From the NCBI GenBank assembly GCA_943327025.2, contig CALPVO020000115.1, forward strand, positions 1 through 6,790: a stretch of DNA of 6,790 bases. The letters are read 5' to 3'. Source of the stretch: Janthinobacterium lividum (GTDB taxonomy: Bacteria > Pseudomonadota > Gammaproteobacteria > Steroidobacterales > Steroidobacteraceae). The notes under the pieces are model-generated. The model saw nothing but the letters and a program-made list of their open reading frames with translations, was not told the DNA's origin and searched no databases. Made by a program: the position numbers and the translations under genes. Below, one piece after another: positions 1-6,100 of this stretch. Positions within the stretch are counted from its first letter, which is position 1. The number at the start of each line of letters is the position of its first letter.

Positions 1-441
1 GAAAACCACTTGCGTTGGGACTCGCTTGGCGAATTCCTTGCCCTTCAGGTGTCCATCGAAGACCTCGCCGGCAAGACGGGCAACACGAAGGCTGCAGTGC
101 TCGCCGCAGCACTCGATGAGGCCAACGGTCGCTTCCTCGAGAACGACAAGTCACCCTCACGCAAGGCCGGTGAACTCGACACCCGCGGAAGTCATTTCTA
201 TCTGGCGCTTTATTGGGCGCAAGCTTTGGCTGCCCAGCAGCAAGACGCTGCACTGCAAGCGCAGTTCTCCCCGCTGGCAGAGCGGCTCGCGGCCAGCGAA
301 GCGGTGATTGTGGAAGAACTGAACCGCGTGCAGAAGCAAGTGGTGGATGTGGGCGGCTACTTCCACCCGAGCCCCGCCCGTTGCGCCGAAGCCATGCGCC
401 CGAGCGCCACGTTCAACGCGGCACTGGCCAGTCTCGCCTGA
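1..441 (+). CDS. icd: Monomeric NADP-dependent isocitrate dehydrogenase, C-terminal 146 residues (5' end outside window)
   Basis: The reading frame is open from base 1 and ends at TGA 439-441. It encodes the last 146 residues of a protein whose family is usually about 740 aa, so roughly the final fifth is visible. The monomeric isocitrate dehydrogenase family oxidatively decarboxylates isocitrate to 2-oxoglutarate with NADP+ in the cytoplasmic TCA cycle. Recognition rests on the conserved stretches [11 protein letters not shown] near the window edge, [20 protein letters not shown] and [15 protein letters not shown] in the middle, and VDVGGYFHP with [11 protein letters not shown] at the end. 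These match the monomeric type, not the shorter dimeric Icd of E. coli. The start, promoter and N-terminal domain cannot be judged. The gene converges on msrA with 89 bp between stop codons. I am sure of the family; the symbol (icd, icd2 or idh) varies between genomes. Confidence 0.93.
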   Translation, partial: ENHLRWDSLGEFLALQVSIEDLAGKTGNTKAAVLAAALDEANGRFLENDKSPSRKAGELDTRGSHFYLALYWAQALAAQQQDAALQAQFSPLAERLAASEAVIVEELNRVQKQVVDVGGYFHPSPARCAEAMRPSATFNAALASLA

Positions 442-475
442 GTCTAGTTTGAGTCTAGTTTGAGTCTCGTCTGAG
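428..475. repeat. 11-bp tandem repeat over the isocitrate dehydrogenase stop codon
   Basis: Two identical copies of TGAGTCTAGTT lie at 439-449 and 450-460. A third at 461-471 (TGAGTCTCGTC) differs at two bases, and a partial copy (TGAG) covers 472-475. The preceding 428-438, still inside the coding sequence, matches the third copy at 8 of 11 bases and may be a worn copy. The first perfect copy begins exactly with the TGA stop codon, so the array looks like local duplication of the gene's 3' end, as slipped-strand replication could produce. No function is evident. Confidence 0.75.
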
Positions 476-509
476 ACCGGCTAGGTTCTCGCCCGAACAC
501 GGTGTGGGC

Positions 510-539
510 AGCGCCTGAGGCTGTCTTGCCTCAGGCGCT
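510..539. terminator. Perfect 11-bp hairpin between convergent icd and msrA, possible bidirectional terminator
   Basis: AGCGCCTGAGG at 510-520 pairs perfectly with CCTCAGGCGCT at 529-539 around an 8-base loop. The right arm contains the msrA stop codon (531-533 on the minus strand). The site lies about 70 bases downstream of the icd stop. A strong GC-rich stem between convergent genes suggests a shared transcription end point or a barrier protecting 3' ends. Neither side carries a run of T, so it is not a canonical intrinsic terminator. The structure is seen directly; its role is inferred. Confidence 0.5.
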
Positions 540-1178
540 AACCGGCAACGCGAAGTCGACCCCACAGCCGCCAATGCCGCAGTACCCGTTCGGGTTCTTG
601 GCAAGATATTGCTGGTGGTAGTCCTCGCCGTAATAGAACGTGGGTGCCGGCAGCACTTCGGTGGTGATGGGCGCGCTGATACCAGCCGCCTGTAGCGCTT
701 GCTGGTAAGCCGCACGCGCAGCCACTGCCGCCGCTTGCTGCGCTTCACTGTAGGTATAGATGCCGGAACGGTACTGCGTTCCCACGTCGTTCCCCTGCCG
801 CATGCCCTGCGTAGGGTTATGCAGTTCAAAGAACGCCTTCAGTAAGTCCATGTACGAAATGACCGTCGGGTCAAACACCACCAACACGACTTCGTTGTGG
901 CCAGTGCGGCCAGTGCAAACTTCCTGATAGGTGGGGTTCGGCGTATGCCCACCGGCATACCCCACCGCCGTGGTGTAAACGCCGTGCTTCTGCCAGAAGC
1001 GGCGCTCCGCACCCCAGAAGCAGCCAAGACCGAACATGGCCACTTCCATACCTTCCGGAAATGGAGCTTGCAGCGGACGGTCGTGAATGAAATGGGCTGC
1101 CGGTACAGGCATGGCAGTGACGCGACCGGGCAGCGCTTCGGCGGCCGTCGGCAGGGTAAGCACTTTGGTTCCGAGCAT
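531..1178 (-). CDS. msrA: Peptide-methionine (S)-S-oxide reductase MsrA
   Basis: This 215-aa cytoplasmic repair enzyme reduces the S epimer of methionine sulfoxide, free or in proteins, using thioredoxin. The catalytic motif GCFWG is at residues 52-56 with nucleophile Cys53. Further family signatures are AVGYAGG (71-77), [14 protein letters not shown] (125-138), the [12 protein letters not shown] segment (181-192) and [10 protein letters not shown] (195-204). Length and the N-terminal extension match the long E. coli-type MsrA (212 aa). The ATG at 1178 is preferred over an upstream in-frame start at 1421, because a strong GGAGGAG ribosome-binding site sits 7 bases before it and the extra 81 residues are low-complexity and overlap the upstream gene. 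Cys200 and Cys205 are candidate resolving residues, spaced more closely than in E. coli. The gene lies 122 bp after the ClsC-like gene on the same strand, so it may be co-transcribed or have its own promoter; I saw no clear promoter in the gap. Confidence 0.96.
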   Translation of the reverse strand: MLGTKVLTLPTAAEALPGRVTAMPVPAAHFIHDRPLQAPFPEGMEVAMFGLGCFWGAERRFWQKHGVYTTAVGYAGGHTPNPTYQEVCTGRTGHNEVVLVVFDPTVISYMDLLKAFFELHNPTQGMRQGNDVGTQYRSGIYTYSEAQQAAAVAARAAYQQALQAAGISAPITTEVLPAPTFYYGEDYHQQYLAKNPNGYCGIGGCGVDFALPVSA

Positions 1179-1185
1179 CAGCGTT

Positions 1186-1192
1186 CTCCTCC
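1186..1192 (-). promoter_or_regulatory. Shine-Dalgarno site of msrA
   Basis: On the minus strand these bases read GGAGGAG, 7 bases upstream of the ATG at 1178. It is the only strong Shine-Dalgarno sequence before a start codon in this window, and it decides the msrA start. Confidence 0.85.
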
Positions 1193-1300
1193 AGCGAGCG
1201 TGTATTGGAACACGACACGAAACCGCTGTGGAGGTCTGAACCCCGCCAGTTCGCCCATTGCGCGACAGCAATTGATTACAGCCCCGAAAGACGCGCCGTG

Positions 1301-2734
1301 CTAAAGCACCTGGTCCAGTCCGGGAATGCGCGCCGCGAACCGTACCAACCAATGTCGCCACAGGGGTGCTTCCGGCTCCGCTTCCAGTAGCACGTCGGTT
1401 CCGGCAGGCTTGCCGCGCCAACCCAGCACCCAGCGGTGCTTGGCCAATGGGGCTTTGGGCGGCGCATGGAAGACGCGCACCAGTTCCCAGGCGCGTTCCG
1501 GCGTCGTATCAGCAGCAAACACCGCCGCCAACCGCGCGGCGAGTTCGGGGCTGTGCACGAGCAGGCCTACCTCGGTGTTCAGCAGCAAACTGCGCGGGTC
1601 GAAGTTGAAACTACCGACCCAGCAGTACTCGCGGTCGAAGACCGCCAGTTTGGTATGTAGCGAGGCTTCCCGCGGCCCGCCCCGGAATTCGAACAAGCGC
1701 ACGCCGGCCGCCAACAAACGGCGACGGTAACGCGCATAGCCCACGTGCACCAAAGCCACATCGTTCGCTGCCAATGAATTGGTCAGAACACTGACGGCGA
1801 CGCCACGTCGCACCGATTCCCTGACCAGCCGCACACCTAACCGGCGGGGCACGAAATACGCTGAAGCCAACAACACTTCCTGCCGTGCCGCCCGCCACTG
1901 CGACACCAACAGGGTACCGACCGCAGAGCGCCTTCGGCCGATAGCATCGACCTTGTGGACAGAGTCGTGCACCAAGCGCGCCTCGCCCCAAGCCAAGGCC
2001 GCAGGGTCGGCCGCCAATTCGCGGATGAAGGCCGCGCACTCTTCCGCCGACGGCTCGAAGCCTGGCCGAGCAGGCAAAGATTCGCGCAACTGCGCCACCA
2101 ACCGCGCCACTGCCACTCGGGCCGGACGCCGACGCAGGAACTCGGCGGGGTCCACCGCATGGTCGCTGTGCCAGTACTCGTCGAATGAGGCTTTCGCTGC
2201 GGCGACTACGGGGCCTACCGCCAGCAAGTCCACGTCCGCGAAGCGCCCAGCCTCTCCGGCATCGAAGTAGGCGTCGCCCACGTTGCGTCCACCCACAATT
2301 GCCACGCAACCGTCCACGGCGAAAATCTTGTTGTGCATGCGGCGGTTCAGCCGCTTCAAGCGCAACAGCCCTTCAAAGGGGCGCAGCCAACGCACCCGCC
2401 CCGCAAACGGATTAAAGACCCGCACTTCAATGTTCGGATGCGTTGCCACTTGCGCCGCCACCACATCCGAAACGGCAAGGTTGTTGTCGTCCACGAGCAG
2501 GCGGACCTTCACGCCACGGTCGGCGGCGGCCGCCAAATGCAGCAGTAAAGTCAGGCCGCTGTGGTCGGCCGCATAGATGTAGTACTGCAGGTCGATGCGT
2601 TCGGTGGCCTGAGTCGCCAACGCGGTACGCGACAGCAAGGCCTTGGCGCCTTCTTGCAATACCGCAAAGCCACTAAGCCCCGGACGGGCAGCCAGCGCCG
2701 GCGCGAATTGTTCCGCCAACTTCAAGGTAGCCAT
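1301..2734 (-). CDS. clsC: Phospholipase D-family protein, ClsC/YmdC-like cardiolipin synthase
   Basis: The 477-aa product carries two complete HxKxxxxD motifs of the phospholipase D superfamily. The first is at His134/Lys136/Asp141, within [11 protein letters not shown] followed by IVGGRN. The second is at His360/Lys362/Asp367, within LHTKLAVFD followed by [10 protein letters not shown]. The preceding [14 protein letters not shown] segment, VRLLVDDNN and VRVFNPF are typical of the ClsC/YmdC branch; E. coli ClsC is 473 aa. Known ClsC makes cardiolipin at the inner membrane using phosphatidylethanolamine as donor to phosphatidylglycerol. That substrate choice is carried over from the family, not seen here. 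The E. coli partner gene ymdB is not adjacent. The ATG at 2734 has no clear Shine-Dalgarno site. An in-frame TTG at 2779, one codon after the MarC stop, would add a Pro/Ala-rich 15-residue extension. The gene follows the MarC gene closely on the same strand and is in the same reading frame. It could instead be an uncharacterised PLD-type phosphodiesterase. Confidence 0.88.
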   Translation of the reverse strand: MATLKLAEQFAPALAARPGLSGFAVLQEGAKALLSRTALATQATERIDLQYYIYAADHSGLTLLLHLAAAADRGVKVRLLVDDNNLAVSDVVAAQVATHPNIEVRVFNPFAGRVRWLRPFEGLLRLKRLNRRMHNKIFAVDGCVAIVGGRNVGDAYFDAGEAGRFADVDLLAVGPVVAAAKASFDEYWHSDHAVDPAEFLRRRPARVAVARLVAQLRESLPARPGFEPSAEECAAFIRELAADPAALAWGEARLVHDSVHKVDAIGRRRSAVGTLLVSQWRAARQEVLLASAYFVPRRLGVRLVRESVRRGVAVSVLTNSLAANDVALVHVGYARYRRRLLAAGVRLFEFRGGPREASLHTKLAVFDREYCWVGSFNFDPRSLLLNTEVGLLVHSPELAARLAAVFAADTTPERAWELVRVFHAPPKAPLAKHRWVLGWRGKPAGTDVLLEAEPEAPLWRHWLVRFAARIPGLDQVL

Positions 2735-2782
2735 GGGCGGATGAGCCCCGGATGAATGAACAGGAGGTGGAGCGGCCAAGCC

Positions 2783-3490
2783 TCAGCCAGCACCGGCAGC
2801 GTGCACCCAAGGCGCCTGCGCCACCAGCTCGGTAATGCCATTGATGCCGAACTGGACACCAATGCAGATGAGCAGGAAGCCCATGATGCGCGACACCGCA
2901 TCCACACCGTTCACACCCAGCACCTTCGACAAGTGGGACGAGCCACGCAGCACCAGATAGCAAACCCAAGCGCTGAGGAAAATGCCGACTACCACGGCAA
3001 ACAAATTGAGCGAAGCGCGGTAGCCCCCCAGCCCGGCCTCGCGGATGGTGGAACTCATGGTGATGACCGTAGCGATGGAGCCCGGGCCCGAGAGGCTGGG
3101 CATGGCCAACGGCGTAAAGGAGATATCCGCCTTGGTCTCCGCCTCGGCACGCGCCGCCGCGTTGCCGGTTCCTTCATCCGGGAACAGCATTTTGAAACCG
3201 CTGAACGAAATGATGAGGCCACCGGCGATACGCAGGCCAGGCAGGGACAGCCCGAAGAACTGCATGATGAACGTGCCGAGCAGCAGGAACACCACCAAGA
3301 TGCCCGCCATATACCAGCAGGCCTTGCGCACTTGTCGCTGCAATTCGTCCGGGTCAAGGTGGGCACCAATTCCCAGCAGCAACGCTGCCGTCGCCACCGG
3401 GTTCACGATGGGCAGAATGGTCACCAGCGTCAAGCCGATGTAACGCAGGAAGTCCGTGGCAGCGAGAGTAGCGACGTTCATGCTGCCCAT
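2783..3490 (-). CDS. MarC family (UPF0056) integral membrane protein
   Basis: The product is 235 aa, or 232 aa if translation starts at the second ATG (3481). It is very hydrophobic, with about six membrane segments near residues 17-40, 60-80, 84-103, 128-147, 160-182 and 202-225. Family hallmarks are the PIVNPVATAALLL segment (27-39), PLAMPSLSGPGSIATVI (127-143) and RIMGFLLICIGVQFGINGI (201-219). MarC proteins sit in the inner membrane. They were once linked to multiple antibiotic resistance but that role was not upheld, and their transport activity is unsettled, so no substrate is assigned. Neither start has a convincing Shine-Dalgarno site: 3490 has only a G-run at 9 bases, and 3481 has none but lies 7 bases after a possible -10 box. 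The gene heads a likely operon with the ClsC-like gene, which resumes in the same frame after its TGA (2785-2783). Confidence 0.9.
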   Translation of the reverse strand: MGSMNVATLAATDFLRYIGLTLVTILPIVNPVATAALLLGIGAHLDPDELQRQVRKACWYMAGILVVFLLLGTFIMQFFGLSLPGLRIAGGLIISFSGFKMLFPDEGTGNAAARAEAETKADISFTPLAMPSLSGPGSIATVITMSSTIREAGLGGYRASLNLFAVVVGIFLSAWVCYLVLRGSSHLSKVLGVNGVDAVSRIMGFLLICIGVQFGINGITELVAQAPWVHAAGAG

Positions 3491-3498
3491 CGTACAAT
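3489..3498. promoter_or_regulatory. Candidate overlapping divergent -10 elements between the MarC gene and the small hypothetical gene
   Basis: The decamer ATCGTACAAT is nearly its own reverse complement (8 of 10 positions). On the plus strand it gives the -10-like TACAAT (3493-3498), followed by six bases and the ATG at 3505. On the minus strand it gives TACGAT (3494-3489), followed by seven bases and the second MarC ATG at 3481. Neither direction has a good -35 box or a TGn extension at normal spacing. The hexamers are seen directly; promoter function is inferred. Confidence 0.45.
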
Positions 3499-3504
3499 GC
3501 CCCC

Positions 3505-3753
3505 ATGGCTATCGCGAACGAACACAACCTGCACCGCCCGGCCCCGCCGGCGAACCGCCCGTATGGCATCCGGGTCCGTCTGCCCGCCGGGGACACCTTT
3601 CGTGCCCTGCTCGGCGACGAATGGGAGCGCGAACACTGGTACGCCAGCGCCGCCGAACGCGATGCCGCCATCGTGGAAATGGGCCGCAAGCACGAGTTTT
3701 CCCGCCCGGGCGACAAGCCGGCGCTGCGTTTCGAGCGCATCCAAAAACTCTAA
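3505..3753 (+). CDS. Conserved-looking 82-aa hypothetical protein, probably from a leaderless mRNA
   Basis: This small soluble protein has 82 residues, with no signal peptide, membrane segment or cysteine. Its core has coding character: PYGIRVRLPAGDTFRALLGD (19-38) leads into EWEREHWYASAAERDAAI (39-56), and the tail holds GDKPALRFERI (69-79). The pattern of aromatic and charged residues resembles small uncharacterised proteins I recall from gammaproteobacteria; I assign no function. The ATG at 3505 has no Shine-Dalgarno sequence, and a TACAAT hexamer ends exactly six bases before it. The predicted transcription start therefore falls on the A of the start codon. Its start is 14 bp from that of the divergent MarC gene. 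Its TAA (3751-3753) is 22 bp from the stop of the convergent patatin gene, with no clear terminator between. Confidence 0.78.
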   Translation: MAIANEHNLHRPAPPANRPYGIRVRLPAGDTFRALLGDEWEREHWYASAAERDAAIVEMGRKHEFSRPGDKPALRFERIQKL

Positions 3754-3775
3754 GGCCTCCGCGTGCCGGCGGCGG

Positions 3776-6031
3776 CTAGAAACCCCGCCCGAGGAACAGA
3801 TACCAAGCGCTGTTCCCCTCCCCGTCCAGGCCACCGCCTAGATATACGGGCCCTATGCCCGTATCCAGTCCCAGAAACAGCGCTGCGTCTTTGCGTAGTC
3901 CGCCGAGGGTTGCCTCTTGCCGCGTAGCCCAGGCATTGCCAGCTTCCACCGCAAAGCCTGCCCAGGCGGGCACGTTGAAGAAGCCATTGCCGCCACGGCC
4001 AATCTTCCGCAGTACCACCGCCCGCGCCAAGGCGTAGTGCGCGCCACTGATGGACCCGGTTGGCAAACCGGACAAGCGCAAAAAGCCGCCTAACTGGAAC
4101 AGACTGTCAACGTCACCGGAAGGTGTGGACACCGTACTCCCCGCGTCCAGCCCCAGCACCAAAGTGTGCCGTCCTGCCGTCCACGCACGGAGCGCCGAGA
4201 ATTCGACCCGGTCACTACCGCGCTCCGCTCCAGCCTGCTCGCGCGAGTCCGTCCACTGCGTGCTGAAGTAACTGCCCTCGCGCGGGAAATGCACGTTGTC
4301 TAGGCCATCAAAGGTGAAACGACCAAACCACTGGCGGCGCGAATACTCGGCGCGCCCCGCGGGGTCCAATAGTGGCGCACCGTTAGGCAGCCTCGTCGGA
4401 TCGCCCACGCGCAAACGCAGACTGCCTAAGGCACGCTGGAACCCGAAGCGCAGTTCACAGCACAGACCGAACTCACGGCCAAAATCGAGACCACCGCGTG
4501 CTTCGCGCACACGGAATTCCGCCACCCGTTCATCTCCGTCCATGACGGGCACATTGCGGCTTTCCAGCAGGATCCGCGGCGCCACAAACCACGGCGAGGC
4601 CAGCCCCAGCGGTTGATGGAACTCGGAAGCCAACCGCGGCGTTTCACCGAACTGAAAATCCGTCCGCCACTCGGCACCCGAAGCATTCAGTTCCGTCAGC
4701 AACAAGCGCACCCCGGCGTTGAAACTGTTACTGCCATCTAAATCGTCCTGCAGGTCGAGACCAAAAGTGAGGAAATTCGGCCCCCACGATTTGCCATGGC
4801 CTGCCACATGCAACCCCGTCGCGCCATCCGCCGCCTGCACCAAGCGCCAATCGATGGTTTCAAAGACATCCCGGCCATAAGCCTCGGCCACGCGCCGTTC
4901 CACCCGCGCCGCTACAAACGGCTGCCCCTGTTCAGCGGACAACGCGGTCTCGAGCCAACGCCGTTGCAGAGCCGTCGAGGCTGTCACCTCCACGAAAGCC
5001 ACCGTGGCCGGTGCCACCGGCGGTACGGTTCGGCGTTCCAAGCGCGCCGTCGCTAACGCCTGCCACTCCTCCTTCACGACGGCGAACCGCGCGAAATCCG
5101 CGCGATACGCCGAGGCCGCCGCGGCACCGCGATCAATGGCCAAACCCAAGCGATGGAAGTCGGTGGAACCCAGTTCGCCAAGGTCCGGCGTAATCAAGAG
5201 GTCTACGGGACCCAAGGAGTCGCGCGCACGCTGCGTCTCTCGCGCCATGAGTACCGTAATGGCCTGATTGGAAATCTCCAGCGCCGAACTGAGCGACGTC
5301 CTGGGGACCAAGGGATAAGACACATCAACGACAATCAAGCGGTCCACGCCCATCTGTCGCGCCAAGTCCACCGGCAAATTCGCCGAGAGCCCACCATCCA
5401 CCAACAGCCGGCCATCCAAATCTACCGGCGAGAACACCGCTGGCGCCGACAGGCTGGCGCGGAGCGACTGCGCCAGGTCGCCGCGCTCCAACGGCACCCC
5501 CTCGCCAGTGACGATATCCGTCGCCATGGCGCGGAACGGGATGGGTAACTGGTTGAAGTCGGTCACTGCGGCCACGGGCAGCGTCATGTGGCGCAACGTG
5601 GCCAACAGTTTTTGCCCCTGCACCAAGCCCTGTGGCAGTACCAAACGGGTACCGCGCACACCCAATGGCACACGCACCAGAAACTCGCGGTCGTCCTGCT
5701 TGCGCCGGAAACCGAGGTCGCTGCGCGGTGCCCGGTCGCGGAAAGCCTCTTCCCAGTCCGTGGAACGAAACAGCTTCTCGATGTCGTCCAAGGGCACACC
5801 GGAAGCGTAGAGCCCGCCCACCACCGCCCCCATGCTCGTGCCAGCAATGACGTCGATACGCACATGGGCCGCTTCCAGTTCGCGCAGCACGCCCACGTGG
5901 GCCGCGCCACGAGCACCACCGCCGGAGAGGACCAAACCAGTGCGCACCTCCGTGCCGGCCAGCGTCGGTGCCGCCAGGAAAAGCAGGCACGCACCTACCA
6001 AGGTGCAAAGACTGGAAAAACGCGATCTCAT
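3776..6031 (-). CDS. PlpD-like patatin phospholipase, type Vd autotransporter (patatin-POTRA-beta-barrel)
   Basis: The 751-aa product has three parts after a Sec signal peptide (residues 1-25, basic MRSR then a hydrophobic core, likely cleaved after TLA). A patatin domain spans about 28-320. It has the oxyanion motif SGGGARG (36-42), nucleophile elbow GTSMG with Ser66 (64-68), and DGG with Asp212 (212-214), so the Ser-Asp dyad is intact. A POTRA-like region at about 343-412 follows. The rest, about 415-751, resembles an Omp85-type beta-barrel and ends in Phe (WYLFLGRGF), as expected for insertion by the BAM complex. The order matches Pseudomonas PlpD, whose barrel exports the lipase across the outer membrane. 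Phospholipase A activity is inferred from the family. ATG 6031 is chosen because it gives a clean signal peptide; an in-frame ATG at 6064 would add 11 residues before it. No good Shine-Dalgarno site is present. The only cysteines of the mature protein are the adjacent pair Cys524-Cys525 in the barrel. Confidence 0.93.
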   Translation of the reverse strand: MRSRFSSLCTLVGACLLFLAAPTLAGTEVRTGLVLSGGGARGAAHVGVLRELEAAHVRIDVIAGTSMGAVVGGLYASGVPLDDIEKLFRSTDWEEAFRDRAPRSDLGFRRKQDDREFLVRVPLGVRGTRLVLPQGLVQGQKLLATLRHMTLPVAAVTDFNQLPIPFRAMATDIVTGEGVPLERGDLAQSLRASLSAPAVFSPVDLDGRLLVDGGLSANLPVDLARQMGVDRLIVVDVSYPLVPRTSLSSALEISNQAITVLMARETQRARDSLGPVDLLITPDLGELGSTDFHRLGLAIDRGAAAASAYRADFARFAVVKEEWQALATARLERRTVPPVAPATVAFVEVTASTALQRRWLETALSAEQGQPFVAARVERRVAEAYGRDVFETIDWRLVQAADGATGLHVAGHGKSWGPNFLTFGLDLQDDLDGSNSFNAGVRLLLTELNASGAEWRTDFQFGETPRLASEFHQPLGLASPWFVAPRILLESRNVPVMDGDERVAEFRVREARGGLDFGREFGLCCELRFGFQRALGSLRLRVGDPTRLPNGAPLLDPAGRAEYSRRQWFGRFTFDGLDNVHFPREGSYFSTQWTDSREQAGAERGSDRVEFSALRAWTAGRHTLVLGLDAGSTVSTPSGDVDSLFQLGGFLRLSGLPTGSISGAHYALARAVVLRKIGRGGNGFFNVPAWAGFAVEAGNAWATRQEATLGGLRKDAALFLGLDTGIGPVYLGGGLDGEGNSAWYLFLGRGF

Positions 6032-6061
6032 GTCAGAAGCGTAGCAGTCTCCGGCGTCAGT

Positions 6062-6068
6062 CATAATG
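6062..6068. promoter_or_regulatory. Candidate symmetric bidirectional -10 in the 69-bp patatin/receptor intergenic region
   Basis: The heptamer CATAATG gives CATAAT on the plus strand (6062-6067, 5 of 6 matches to TATAAT) and CATTAT on the minus strand (6068-6063, 4 of 6). With the usual six-base discriminator, starts would fall near 6074 (+) and 6056 (-), 18 bp apart. The leaders would be about 27 bases for the receptor gene and 25 for the patatin gene. No good -35 box is visible on either side at 16-18 bp spacing. The hexamers are seen; transcription from them is inferred. Confidence 0.45.
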
Positions 6069-6100
6069 CGCTAGCCCCTGAATTCGCCACGGTCCCGCCC

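Noticed and set aside
439..475. The 11-bp repeat as a CRISPR array or attachment site
   Set aside because: Units are contiguous with no spacers, are far too short for CRISPR repeats, and no integrase or mobile gene is nearby.
464..477. Small GTCTC/GAGAC hairpin as the icd terminator
   Set aside because: The stem is only 5 bp with a 4-base loop and no T-run; it may simply arise from the repeat unit. The 510-539 hairpin is a much stronger candidate.
1179..1300. A dedicated msrA promoter or riboswitch in the 122-bp gap after the ClsC-like gene
   Set aside because: No convincing -10/-35 pair or structured leader could be recognised, so nothing is annotated apart from the ribosome-binding site.
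1179..1421. An 81-residue N-terminal extension of MsrA from an upstream in-frame start
   Set aside because: The extension is Arg/Gly/Thr-rich and overlaps the end of the ClsC-like gene. The ATG at 1178 has a strong ribosome-binding site and gives the family's normal length.
1611..2309. Long alternative frames on both strands inside the ClsC-like gene
   Set aside because: They are shadows of the HKD-motif gene caused by high GC content; their products are Arg/Gly-rich with no conserved motif.
2756..3841. A 361-codon plus-strand open frame running antisense through the MarC gene and past the small hypothetical gene
   Set aside because: It is the mirror of a well-supported MarC gene in GC-rich DNA. 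Its product is Arg/His/Gln-rich, low-complexity and without a recognisable domain. It also overlaps the small gene at 3505 in another frame.
5325..6008. A 227-codon minus-strand frame overlapping the patatin domain in another phase
   Set aside because: The patatin frame carries all catalytic motifs. The alternative product is Gly/Arg/His-rich and has no domain signature.
5978..6031. Possible lipoprotein signal (LVGAC, Cys15) in the patatin protein
   Set aside because: The cysteine sits in the middle of the hydrophobic core and residues before it fit a lipobox poorly. A standard signal peptidase I site after TLA at residue 25 fits better, and barrel proteins of this class are not lipoproteins.
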